From the NCBI GenBank assembly GCA_051877575.1, contig JBJEJA010000045.1, positions 1 to 6,912 of the forward strand: a stretch of DNA of 6,912 bases, in the 5' to 3' direction. Of this stretch, positions 1 to 6,703 are shown piece by piece (positions within the stretch are counted from its first letter, which is position 1; each line of letters begins with the position of its first letter). Origin of the DNA: UBA2882 sp051877575. Its GTDB lineage: Bacteria > Bacillota > Clostridia > Lachnospirales > Lachnospiraceae. The position numbers and the translations under genes are program-made. The notes under the pieces are model-generated. The model saw nothing but the letters and a program-made list of their open reading frames with translations, had not been told where the DNA came from and did no database searches.

Positions 1-1345
1 TATATAGGACATCGGTTGTAAATTCATCTTCATTATCATGGGTAACCACCTGATTCCCGCATTGATATAAGAACGTTTTAGCTGTCTGGGCAGCTGTCTC
101 CAGTGCAGCAAGGATTTCTTTTTCTTCTACTTTCCGGTTTACATTGAATGGTTCATACTCAAAAATCAGAAAGAACCGTCTTGAAACGGCCTCTCTGGAA
201 CTTAATTTCTTTACGAACTGGATGTAATCCTTTTGCAGTTCCCGACAGTGCGGATTGGTCTCACGGGACAGTTCCAGTGCTGCCTGTTCCAGATGTTTAT
301 TGATATCTGCCTTTTTGGAGATCATCTTAATCTGTAATTTGACCGGGCTGATTTTTAAGTAGGAGATAAAGCTGTAAATGATGCCTTGCTGTTCCCTTGC
401 GCTTCGCAAAAGGAAGTTGATAGGTTCAATCTCCAGAATCTTTACATATCGGTGGTCAGTGGTATAGATGATCCCGTTGGCAATTTTATCAATCGGAAGA
501 TAATCCTCCAGTGTCATGTCCTTTCGCTTTTTCTTTTTCGAGGAAACGGAAGGTGAAGGATCAGGTTGTTTCTTATTGGAGCGTGCCTCTGTTTTCGCAG
601 CTTTCTCCAAACGTCTGGCCTCCTTTTGTGCAAGCTTATCCTGATGCAGTTTTTCTTTATGCCGTTGTTTTTCGGTTTTTAAACGCTGTTTCTTTTCACG
701 TTTCGCAACCTTGAGGGCTTTCGCCTGTTCCTTTTTTCTTTGTTTCTTTTCCAATTTCAGAATCCGGATATCTTCCCTGGCCTGCTTCTTGATGCCGCGT
801 TTTGTAGATATATCATAGAGTCGACGCTCTTTTTTTTTAGAGGCTGGTGTGGGAGAAACTTTTGAATCGGGTAGAATCTCTTCCTCTGAAGAAGATGGCA
901 TATTACAGGGAACCTCCTCATCATGTGTAGCTGTCTCCATTGGTTGAGGTGATGGCTTCTCTTTTTTCTCCCGGTTCTTTTTCGTCTTTGGTTCTTTTTG
1001 ACGAGGATTTTTACGCTGTTTTCCTTTTGGCTCCGGTTTGGTATCCAGCCGGTATAGGATTCTACGGTTAAACAAAAAACGGACAGCATTCATCAGAAAA
1101 GCCGTCAGACTTTCCCCTCCGATGCCGATCAGGGCGACCATGGCTGCTGGAAGAGATGTCATACATAAAATGATGATCCGTATGGTCAGGGACAGGGGAA
1201 GATGCACAACAGGTATTGCAATCCCGATGGCAAGAATGGCTCCTTCAATAGCATTTCGGATCTTGAACATTCCTCCCATGAATGTACCCCGCTCAATAAA
1301 ATTACGGGGGATTAAGGCAATTTGTTGTTCTTCAGGGTTGTTCAC
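1..1345 (-). CDS. PrgI-like membrane domain fused to VirB4-type ATPase N-terminus (3' end outside window)
   Basis: The frame is open from a GTG at 1345 to the window edge: 448 codons with no stop, so the ATPase core (Walker A/B) would lie beyond the window. Residues 1-100 resemble PrgI, with the opening ALIPRNFIERGTFMGG, two hydrophobic segments (about 33-50 and 54-76) and a basic exit at FNRRILYRL. Residues 101-275 are a very Lys/Arg/Glu-rich linker, probably coiled coil at about 185-255. Residues 276-448, from MTLEDYLPIDKI onward with YVKILEIEPINFLLRSAREQ, look like the N-terminal domain of a VirB4/TraC conjugation ATPase. The start is set by AAAGGAGGTG five bases upstream, and the GTG overlaps the TGA of the upstream gene (GTGA), implying coupling. 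In many related elements PrgI and VirB4 are separate genes; here they are one polypeptide, which would tether the ATPase to the membrane. Domain calls are from memory of the families; the fusion itself is read directly from the uninterrupted frame. Confidence 0.85.
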   Translation of the reverse strand, partial: MNNPEEQQIALIPRNFIERGTFMGGMFKIRNAIEGAILAIGIAIPVVHLPLSLTIRIIILCMTSLPAAMVALIGIGGESLTAFLMNAVRFLFNRRILYRLDTKPEPKGKQRKNPRQKEPKTKKNREKKEKPSPQPMETATHDEEVPCNMPSSSEEEILPDSKVSPTPASKKKERRLYDISTKRGIKKQAREDIRILKLEKKQRKKEQAKALKVAKREKKQRLKTEKQRHKEKLHQDKLAQKEARRLEKAAKTEARSNKKQPDPSPSVSSKKKKRKDMTLEDYLPIDKIANGIIYTTDHRYVKILEIEPINFLLRSAREQQGIIYSFISYLKISPVKLQIKMISKKADINKHLEQAALELSRETNPHCRELQKDYIQFVKKLSSREAVSRRFFLIFEYEPFNVNRKVEEKEILAALETAAQTAKTFLYQCGNQVVTHDNEDEFTTDVLY

Positions 1346-1941
1346 GGCTGCACCTCCTTTGCATTAGTTTTCTTTTCCGGTTCTGTTGCTTCGATATCGT
1401 TTGGGGTATCAGCAAAACCGCCTTCCTGCATGGATTCTATTTCTTCTGTAGTAACAGCTGGAAGTTTTTGATCCGTCTTACGTTCATAGGTAATTATGTT
1501 TTCACTGACTTGCAGTTTTTCTTCCCCAAATAAAAAAGCACCGGTACTGGTGCTGCAGGTAACTGGAAGGGTAGTATTATCAGAGAAAGCAAAAGTAAGC
1601 ATGATGTCGTTTCCTTCCGGATAGGTGGTCTGTTCTGGAAGAAAGGTCACAGAGGTAATGTCTGTTTTCCCAGTTTCTTTGAGATACAGAGAAAATTGTT
1701 GTTTTAGTTCATTAATCTGTGTGTTTGCAAAAAATGCCTGTAATTCTTCAAAGGCAACGTATTTCAATGTGGGAAGTGAGGCAGTAACCTCTCCTTCCGT
1801 TTGGATTTCTTTTGCGGGCTGCTTTTGGTCAGCCGTATGGTTTTTCTGTTTTTCTGCTTTCCATAAGACAGGCAGTACAATGCCTGCTACGATCATGCTG
1901 ATCATCAGCAGGATGGAAAGAATCAATTTTTTTCTGCTCAT
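1342..1941 (-). CDS. Bitopic extracytoplasmic protein of the transfer operon, unknown function
   Basis: This 199-residue protein starts MSRKKLILSILL, has one N-terminal membrane segment (about 6-26) after a basic cap, and then an extracytoplasmic part. Residues 27-58 are polar linker, 59-155 look like a small alpha/beta domain (helix FEELQAFFANTQINELKQQF, then probable strands to about 150), and 160-199 are an acidic, Pro/Thr/Lys tail without obvious fold. A longer frame begins at 1992, but ATG at 1941 is preferred: AAAGGAG lies five bases upstream, the extra 17 residues lack a signal-like character and they would overlap the preceding gene. Topology and position recall VirB8/TcpC-like partners, but I see no diagnostic motif, and it is shorter than TcpC. 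The end of the gene carries the ribosome binding site of the next gene (Lys-Glu-Val codons of AAGGAGGTG). Function left open. Confidence 0.8.
   Translation of the reverse strand: MSRKKLILSILLMISMIVAGIVLPVLWKAEKQKNHTADQKQPAKEIQTEGEVTASLPTLKYVAFEELQAFFANTQINELKQQFSLYLKETGKTDITSVTFLPEQTTYPEGNDIMLTFAFSDNTTLPVTCSTSTGAFLFGEEKLQVSENIITYERKTDQKLPAVTTEEIESMQEGGFADTPNDIEATEPEKKTNAKEVQP
1346..1360 (-). promoter_or_regulatory. Ribosome binding site setting the GTG start of the PrgI-VirB4 gene
   Basis: AAAGGAGGTG (1360-1351 on the minus strand), followed by five bases and GTG at 1345. It lies inside the last codons of the upstream gene, whose TGA overlaps the start as GTGA. This supports translational coupling and decides the non-ATG start. 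Confidence 0.85.
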
Positions 1942-1951
1942 AAGCTCTCCT

Positions 1952-3736
1952 TTATTTCTTGTCAAAGATCCAATATGCACTTGCTGTTGCATGAATTTCT
2001 GACATCATATCAAATTCCCGGTTGATATAGTTTTTGGATGCACTGTCATTCGGATCGTTAACCAGTACCTTTCCGGAAGCCGTTACACCACGAAGGACAA
2101 TGAAATGTCCGCCTCTGGTAAATAAGCCTGCACTTTGGGAACTGATGACAGGATGGCCTTCTGACAATGCTTTTAGGACTCTATGGGGATCGTTGGTCTG
2201 GGTGACCGATCCGCATCCAAAATGACTGGCTGCCGCTGCAAAGTAGGACCAGTAAGTGCCGACACCCGGTTTGTAGTAAGAATTTCCGCACCAGGAAACT
2301 GCATCTACCGGAGTGATGGTTTTGCCCGTTAAATAACTTGCGACCATGGCAAAGCTGGTCGGGCCACATCCGCTGGTTGCAATGGAACCTCCGCCATATG
2401 GAATATTTCCGTAATCTGTCTGCAGGTAATGAGGTATCTGCATTCCATTTGCAGGATAGGTGCCGCCTGTAGAAGTAATGATGTAGTACCGGAGTACATG
2501 GTCTACGTATTCTTTATCGCCATATCTGGAATAAGGCCAGTTAGGGCGGGCACACATCATATCAGAATAAGCGATGGCGTTTGCTTTGGTATAACCACCG
2601 TCCCGTTCCATGGCCCAGTCAATATAACCGGAACCGTAATTGTATCCCTGCAAAGCAAGCTTGATCCGGTCAAGATCTGTTGGACCGGTGCATCCGGCTT
2701 TATCCAGGGCATATTTGAGTTCCTGAATTCCGCATTCGATGCTGTACTCTGGGTCCGTAATACCGTTAGGCACATGGGGATATTTCTTATTAAATCCACC
2801 TTCTGCCGCCTGCATGACATCAAGACCACGTCCTCCGGATTCCTGCATCATCACAGCAAGGATTAGTTCAACATAGGGAGTCATTCCGTATTTTGCAGCA
2901 ATCCGTTCTACGGTTGCCCGGTAGCGAAGCACCTCATCGGATACATTGGCAGTTGCAACTCCGGAAGCAGAGGAACCAAAAAAGAGGGTCAGATTTTCTG
3001 CATAAGCGTCTGCCACTTTTTTCTGTTTGTCGTTCAGATGAAAGACATGGTCTGCAAAATAAGAATCACCGGCATAGTTGATTACAAAGTTATGCCGGGT
3101 AAAGGTAACCGTCTGAGTCTGTGAATCCGTTCCTTCACCGGCTTCCCCTTCTGCACCGGCATCCACCGTAACTTCCATGGTAACTGTCTCTGTTGATACG
3201 TCATAAGTAAAAAGTCCATCCTTATTCGCCCGGATGACCCGCTTCAGTTCCGTAACGTTGATATCCCGATAGTTGTCTTTACTTGCACAGAACTGGGCAA
3301 TGAGCTGATTAGCATTTACAGAGATATAGTAAGCATAGCGATCCGTAATGGATACGGCATCACTTTCCGGTACACGAGAAGCCGCGGCATTCACATCAGC
3401 AAGTACCTCGTCGTGACGTTCCTGTAAGACTTCTACAATGGCTTCATTGGCAGCACGTATATTTTCATTGATCCTGCTGTTACTGGTAAGTGCTCCGGTA
3501 TTTTCGGAGAGATTTCCGAAGACAAGTCCCGGAAGCATGACTATGAATAATACTGGAATTAAAAGTAGAGAAACAATTCCAGCCACTGCCTTTTTAAAAG
3601 TTTCCCGGTTCTGAATTGCAGCACCAATGACGGCTCCAAAGGGACCGGCTGTGGCACCTTTTACAGCACCTGAAATAGAAGCTGCAGCTCTGCCTACCCG
3701 AACTGCTTCATTCAAACCGGTCTGATGATCTGCCAA
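1952..3736 (-). CDS. Membrane-anchored lysozyme-like / C39-type cysteine peptidase, conjugation cell-wall hydrolase
   Basis: This 594-residue protein probably cuts peptidoglycan so the transfer channel can cross the wall. A small-residue-rich stretch with G23xxxG27xxxG31 is followed by one membrane segment (about 51-74), placing the rest outside. Residues 85-255 are a stalk of helices plus an acidic Gly/Glu insert (about 191-208). Residues 267-420 match the lysozyme-like/transglycosylase fold found in CwlT-type proteins; MMQESGG places the likely catalytic Glu at 299, with LALQGYNYGSGYIDWA further on. Residues 432-594 match a C39-like (papain-fold) peptidase: Cys457 in TSGCGPTSFAMV, His544 in GGHFIVLRG and an Asp (561 or 564) in VNDPNDS. 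Tn916 Orf14/CwlT carries an NlpC/P60 domain in that position instead. The start is TTG, immediately after the TAA of the upstream gene, with AAAGGAT nine bases before it. Whether the C39 domain cuts peptide stems or a protein partner cannot be told from sequence. Confidence 0.92.
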   Translation of the reverse strand: MADHQTGLNEAVRVGRAAASISGAVKGATAGPFGAVIGAAIQNRETFKKAVAGIVSLLLIPVLFIVMLPGLVFGNLSENTGALTSNSRINENIRAANEAIVEVLQERHDEVLADVNAAASRVPESDAVSITDRYAYYISVNANQLIAQFCASKDNYRDINVTELKRVIRANKDGLFTYDVSTETVTMEVTVDAGAEGEAGEGTDSQTQTVTFTRHNFVINYAGDSYFADHVFHLNDKQKKVADAYAENLTLFFGSSASGVATANVSDEVLRYRATVERIAAKYGMTPYVELILAVMMQESGGRGLDVMQAAEGGFNKKYPHVPNGITDPEYSIECGIQELKYALDKAGCTGPTDLDRIKLALQGYNYGSGYIDWAMERDGGYTKANAIAYSDMMCARPNWPYSRYGDKEYVDHVLRYYIITSTGGTYPANGMQIPHYLQTDYGNIPYGGGSIATSGCGPTSFAMVASYLTGKTITPVDAVSWCGNSYYKPGVGTYWSYFAAAASHFGCGSVTQTNDPHRVLKALSEGHPVISSQSAGLFTRGGHFIVLRGVTASGKVLVNDPNDSASKNYINREFDMMSEIHATASAYWIFDKK

Positions 3737-3752
3737 TTAAATTCGATCCTTT
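3737..3752 (-). promoter_or_regulatory. Ribosome binding site supporting the TTG start of the lysozyme/peptidase gene
   Basis: AAAGGAT (3752-3746) is followed by nine bases that contain the upstream gene's stop, then TTG at 3736. No ATG or GTG competes nearby in that frame before the hydrophobic segment, and TAA directly precedes TTG, suggesting re-initiation by terminating ribosomes. Confidence 0.65.
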
Positions 3753-4660
3753 CTTGGAGGTGTCGGGGGCAGTTTCTGGTCGATGGATTCATGGTAGGCA
3801 ACTTTTCCACCGCCTGCATCATAAGGGGTTTTAGTTACGGCATCCTGTGCATACTGCTTGTACCATGTAGCACCGTCTACAGACTGCACAGTTTCATATG
3901 TACCCTGTGAGGGAGCCATATATTGGTCTGCATGATAGAGAGCAAACTCTCTGGAACCTGATTCGGTAGATTCCGTTCCGGTGATCCGTCCGCCTCCGAT
4001 TTCCATATTGGAATAATTGGGTAAAGGGTGTGTGGAATCTACTTTCATGCCCATATAAGAAATATAAGCCTTTTCTGCATCTGCTCCTTTAATGGAACCG
4101 ACCTGATTGTAGTTACCTTGTGCAATGCGGCTGATCACATTGTTGGCAAAGTCTCCGCCTTTATTTAAGGAAGAATGATACATGACACTGCCGATGCTGG
4201 AATGTTCTGTATAGCCAGTTGCTGTATTGACTGCGCTACGTTCCACCTGCCTTCCGACAGCTCCGGCCAGTCCACCTGACAGGAAGCTTCCACCGACAGC
4301 AGCATCACCTGGAGAAGAGGGGGCTCGGTAACCGCCACTACCGCCGCCACGTAAATGCATGGAACTTGCCAGACTCCTTCCGGCGATTAAAAGCTCTGCC
4401 ATCATGTTCCCACCAGTGTTTCCTACATTAATGCCGAGGCTTGCCATGAAAGAATCAATCTTTTGGCTGACTTTTAAAAATGCGATGGCGCAGAGAAACC
4501 AGATGAATATATTACCGGTAACGGCTTCCTTTCCCTGGTTTGCCACTGCCTGTTCCACTTCTGCTTCCGTAAGTTCTGCCGCGAAGACCGGGAAGGAACA
4601 GAGTATGACCATGCAGGCAGTAAGTGTCAGCAATAAAATAATATTTCTCTTATGTTTCAT
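3737..4660 (-). CDS. Exported single-TM protein with Gly-rich tail, conserved-looking transfer component of unknown function
   Basis: The 307-residue product begins with a signal peptide (basic MKHKR, hydrophobic 7-24, likely cut after VFA at 27). A short acidic helix (AELTEAEVEQAVANQGKEA) follows, then one membrane segment at about 50-64 and FLKVSQKIDSFMASLGINVG. From about residue 104 it changes to a long Gly/Ser/Ala-rich region without further membrane segments (RGGGSGGYRAPSSPGDAAVGG), ending in a Pro-rich basic tail. The start at 4660 has TAGGAGG five bases upstream. Its position next to the VirB6-like gene (apart from one inserted gene) and the Gly-rich tail, a feature of some TrbL/VirB6 C-termini, suggest a channel accessory, but I recognise no named family and assign no reaction. 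The stop abuts the TTG start of the lysozyme gene, so the two are probably coupled. Confidence 0.8.
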   Translation of the reverse strand: MKHKRNIILLLTLTACMVILCSFPVFAAELTEAEVEQAVANQGKEAVTGNIFIWFLCAIAFLKVSQKIDSFMASLGINVGNTGGNMMAELLIAGRSLASSMHLRGGGSGGYRAPSSPGDAAVGGSFLSGGLAGAVGRQVERSAVNTATGYTEHSSIGSVMYHSSLNKGGDFANNVISRIAQGNYNQVGSIKGADAEKAYISYMGMKVDSTHPLPNYSNMEIGGGRITGTESTESGSREFALYHADQYMAPSQGTYETVQSVDGATWYKQYAQDAVTKTPYDAGGGKVAYHESIDQKLPPTPPRKDRI

Positions 4661-4715
4661 GTGTTCCTCCTAAAAAGTAAGGTTACCATTGGGACGATAA
4701 ATGGGGATTCGTTGC

Positions 4716-5267
4716 TTAATGGATTGCATTACAGGATATTGCTGCTTTTTCAGACCATAAACTGTAGACGCTGCCATTATCTTTAACTGCACGAACTGCC
4801 ACGGTTGCAGATTCCCAGTTCGTTCCTACCTTCTGTTTTAAGCAGCCTGTTACAAACTCATCTGCCCCTTGATTTACAGTCAGATAATTATTTGTTGTAG
4901 TGTATACGTGTTCCGTTCCATCTGCTTTTGTAATCTTAATCTCGTATGATGTTGCATCATCTACAGCATTCCACTGGATATTCAATCTACTTTTTGAATA
5001 GAACACATTGCTGTGTATATATGTAGCTCTGGTGATTGTCGGGGTATTCAGAAGCTTAATATCTAAGTCTTTCACAGCATCTTCTACTGCGTTAGATATT
5101 CCAGTTTGGTAACTGTCAGGCAGCTTTACAGTAATATTTGGAACACCGGTATATCCGTATTCTGATAACGGTTTATATTGTGGTGTTGCTGCATGTGCCG
5201 TAAGGGTTGAACCAAGCAGCATGGTTGTTGCTAAGGACATTACGATTATTTTTTTTGCTTTTTTCAT
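4716..5267 (-). CDS. Secreted fibronectin type III-like protein, possible cargo within the transfer operon
   Basis: The 183-residue product has a classical signal peptide (MKKAKKII, hydrophobic core to about 22, likely cut after AHA at 26). Residues 27-75 are a short lead with LPDSYQTGISNAVEDAVKDL, probably helical. Residues 76-178 look like one fibronectin III-type beta sandwich: TPTITRA, LNIQWNAVDDATSYEIKI, a turn at KADGTEH, then VAVRAVKDNGSVYSLWSEKAAI. Cys142 and Cys179 are the only cysteines in the mature part and could form a disulfide. No membrane anchor, LPxTG or catalytic motif is visible, so it should be released or held non-covalently. ATG at 5267 follows GAAAGGA at suitable spacing. 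Hand counts over six 60-base lines give about 39% GC, against about 50% in eight lines of neighbouring genes, and its 5' and 3' gaps (62 and 55 bases) are the widest in the operon, so it may be a late arrival. Adhesion, mating-pair contact or exclusion are possible roles but unproven. Confidence 0.82.
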   Translation of the reverse strand: MKKAKKIIVMSLATTMLLGSTLTAHAATPQYKPLSEYGYTGVPNITVKLPDSYQTGISNAVEDAVKDLDIKLLNTPTITRATYIHSNVFYSKSRLNIQWNAVDDATSYEIKITKADGTEHVYTTTNNYLTVNQGADEFVTGCLKQKVGTNWESATVAVRAVKDNGSVYSLWSEKAAISCNAIH

Positions 5268-5329
5268 ATTTGAATTTCCTTTCTTTGTTTTGTATCAGTG
5301 TTGAATTTCAAGTTATTGTGTATCTCACA

Positions 5330-6040
5330 TTAGAGAGATAATGGGTTGGCAAGGAAGGTTCCGACCATTGAAGTAAAGAGCCGTAGACACCAGGCGTTCA
5401 TCAGCAGCAGGAAAAATTGTCCCCCAAGCATCCGACACCAACTCTTGAAAATATTACCGGTTGCCTGAGAAGAGCCCGTTGCGAAAGCGACTGGGGCTGT
5501 ATAGACGAGAACGCCGAGAAGAATGTAACGCTCTGCCGCTTCAAACAGCAGTTTGATGTAATTCCATGCCAGAATCAGTACCAGGATCAGTGCAGTAATC
5601 GCAACAGCTCCATTGGCACAGACACCGAGGATAACTGTGATAACGGAGTTAAAGTCTGCGAATTTTAGCGGAGGCAGATCTTCTGTCAGTATCCAGCTAT
5701 ATGGTGTTCCTGCAATGTCAAGTAAAAGATCTACGATATCTTTTGCATAGAAAGTAAGGAACAGGAAGATGAAAGAGCGCATGGATAATTTCAGTGGATC
5801 TTCAGCCTCAATTCCGGCACCAGCAAAGTAATTCTTAAATAACTGCCAGACCCAGTTCAGTAGGATCAGACCGATGGCCAGAGCCAGAAATACCTGATAC
5901 ATGCTCTCGGCTGCGGGGAAATATCTTAAAAAGGTATCCATAGAGCAACCCAGAGCACCTAAGACTGAAGTGGTAATAAGATCCAGAATGTTCATGACTT
6001 GCTCTGCAATCCATTCTACAATTCCATCTAAGATTCCCAT
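5330..6040 (-). CDS. VirB6/TrbL-like polytopic membrane protein
   Basis: This 236-residue protein is a probable inner-membrane channel part of the type IV secretion system. It opens with an amphipathic stretch (MGILDGIVEWIAEQVMNILDLITTSVLGALG), then shows about five hydrophobic segments at roughly 48-67, 88-110, 131-160, 172-187 and 205-232. Between segments are conserved-looking pieces: WQLFKNYFAGAGIEAEDPLKL, AGTPYSWIL, LLFEAAERYILLG and the Cys/Trp-rich SWCRMLGGQFFLLLMNAWCLR. The layout and these pieces match what I know of VirB6/TrbL-like proteins in Firmicute conjugative elements, although VirB6 proteins are poorly conserved in sequence. ATG at 6040 follows AAAGGGGGTG, a purine-rich site near the usual spacing, 21 bases after the upstream stop. 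The protein ends at ANPLSL without the Gly-rich tail of larger TrbL proteins; that sort of tail is in a separate downstream gene (4660-3737). Confidence 0.85.
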   Translation of the reverse strand: MGILDGIVEWIAEQVMNILDLITTSVLGALGCSMDTFLRYFPAAESMYQVFLALAIGLILLNWVWQLFKNYFAGAGIEAEDPLKLSMRSFIFLFLTFYAKDIVDLLLDIAGTPYSWILTEDLPPLKFADFNSVITVILGVCANGAVAITALILVLILAWNYIKLLFEAAERYILLGVLVYTAPVAFATGSSQATGNIFKSWCRMLGGQFFLLLMNAWCLRLFTSMVGTFLANPLSL

Positions 6041-6061
6041 TTAGGCACCCCCTTTCCTGGC

Positions 6062-6442
6062 TTAGCCATTCCATTTACCTCCGGCAAAGAACGGTGTAAT
6101 GTAAGCCATGATGAAGCCAAGACCGTTTAAGATTGCCCAGGTGATGACGATACGCTTGAGCCATGCACGGGATTCATCCACGGTCTTTCCTGATTTGGAA
6201 AAGTTCATCATTAAAAGAGCCACAGATGCCGTTACAACAGCAGCGATGGTAGAAATCAGGATGATCTGGTTGTAGACATCTTTCATGATCTCATTTGCTT
6301 TGTCCCACATGTTAGCTGCCAAGACCGGCTGGATATTGCATGCCAGAAGCGTGAGCAGCAGGGATGCTGTGTAAATAATCCGCATGTAGTCAGGACGACG
6401 CTTTTCATTCGGCGGGTTTTCTTTGACTGTATGTTTTCTCAC
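6062..6442 (-). CDS. VirB2/TrbC-like small membrane protein, first gene of the transfer operon
   Basis: The 126-residue product has a polar N-terminal tail (1-19), a hydrophobic export signal at about 21-41 with likely cleavage after VLA (42) or LAA (43), then two membrane segments at about 60-79 and 98-117 separated by a charged loop (NFSKSGKTVDESRAWLKR). Small size, signal peptide and two closely spaced helices around a basic cytoplasmic loop are the hallmarks of VirB2/TrbC pilin-type subunits, and the gene sits just before the VirB6-like gene, as expected. The GTG at 6442 is chosen because AAGGAGG lies ten bases upstream; an internal ATG (residue 20, 6385) would give a more normal signal peptide but has no comparable site. 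A cysteine at 35 after LLA resembles a lipobox, so a lipoprotein is a weaker alternative. The assignment rests on topology and context, not on a motif. Confidence 0.78.
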   Translation of the reverse strand: MRKHTVKENPPNEKRRPDYMRIIYTASLLLTLLACNIQPVLAANMWDKANEIMKDVYNQIILISTIAAVVTASVALLMMNFSKSGKTVDESRAWLKRIVITWAILNGLGFIMAYITPFFAGGKWNG

Positions 6443-6465
6443 GTAAGTTAAACCTCCTTCATATG

Positions 6466-6496
6466 AAAAGGGCAGTATGGAATATCCACCCTGCCC
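6466..6496 (-). terminator. Leader hairpin 3, weaker terminator-like stem before the first ribosome binding site
   Basis: On the minus strand GGGCAG (6496-6491) pairs with CTGCCC (6475-6470), with an inner TGGA/TCCA stem and three-base loop, followed by TTTT (6469-6466). The T run is short. The hairpin ends seven bases before the AAGGAGG of the first gene, so it could instead affect translation start. Confidence 0.5.
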
Positions 6497-6542
6497 CGAT
6501 GCTTATAGTTTCTTAGTGCCTCATGCCAGTTTATCCGGCAGC

Positions 6543-6571
6543 AAAAAAGCAGCCCGGTCAATACAGGCTGC
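6543..6571 (-). terminator. Leader hairpin 2, intrinsic terminator / attenuator
   Basis: On the minus strand GCAGCC (6571-6566) pairs with GGCTGC (6554-6549) around an 11-base loop, followed at once by six T (6548-6543). This is a standard intrinsic terminator, oriented toward the transfer genes; the opposite orientation has no T run. Confidence 0.75.
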
Positions 6572-6620
6572 CTGATGCAAATACAGTATAAAATTGTAAA
6601 GCCGATTCACCTCCTGCAAG

Positions 6621-6672
6621 AAAAAACGCAGCCAGTACCAAAAGGGAGAGGCAATGACTCCGGTACCGCTGC
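6621..6672 (-). terminator. Leader hairpin 1, intrinsic terminator / attenuator
   Basis: On the minus strand GCAGC (6672-6668) pairs with GCTGC (6632-6628), then GTACC/GGTAC pair across a small internal loop, and GGAG/CTCC can pair inside the loop. A run of six T (6626-6621) follows after one G. It lies only about 25 nt after the predicted transcription start, so termination would give an RNA of about 77 nt. Confidence 0.7.
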
Positions 6673-6703
6673 GCAATTCCTGCATATAATTTTGACAATA
6701 CCA

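Larger units (their letters stand above)
6443..6697 (-). other. Structured 5' leader of the transfer operon
   Basis: This non-coding stretch holds the three hairpins listed separately and an AGGAGGTG (about 6616-6608) between the first two that has no start codon at usable spacing. The 3' arm of hairpin 1 (GGCTGC) is complementary to the 5' arm of hairpin 2 (GCAGCC), so pairing between them would break both terminators. A second GCTGCC (about 6542-6537) could also compete for that arm. I recognise no named riboswitch class. Confidence 0.55.

Noticed and set aside
757..1089. 110-codon minus-strand frame
   Set aside because: It is out of frame within the PrgI-VirB4 gene; the Lys-rich linker's A-rich codons create it.
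1942..1992. Upstream start at 1992 for the bitopic protein
   Set aside because: It overlaps the end of the preceding gene and lacks a ribosome binding site, whereas ATG at 1941 has AAAGGAG at ideal spacing.
2429..2866. 145-codon plus-strand frame opposite the lysozyme domain
   Set aside because: Antisense shadow of a gene with clear catalytic motifs; no ribosome binding site or family resemblance.
6448..6462. Four-codon frame (ATG AAG GAG GTT TAA) overlapping the first ribosome binding site
   Set aside because: It is a by-product of the AAGGAGGTT site following an ATG; it has no ribosome binding site of its own.
6521..6685. 54-codon open frame on the minus strand inside the leader (MQELRSGTG...), possible leader peptide
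   Set aside because: It starts only about 12 nt after the predicted transcription start with no ribosome binding site, and spans both strong terminators; its codons are better explained by the hairpin arms.
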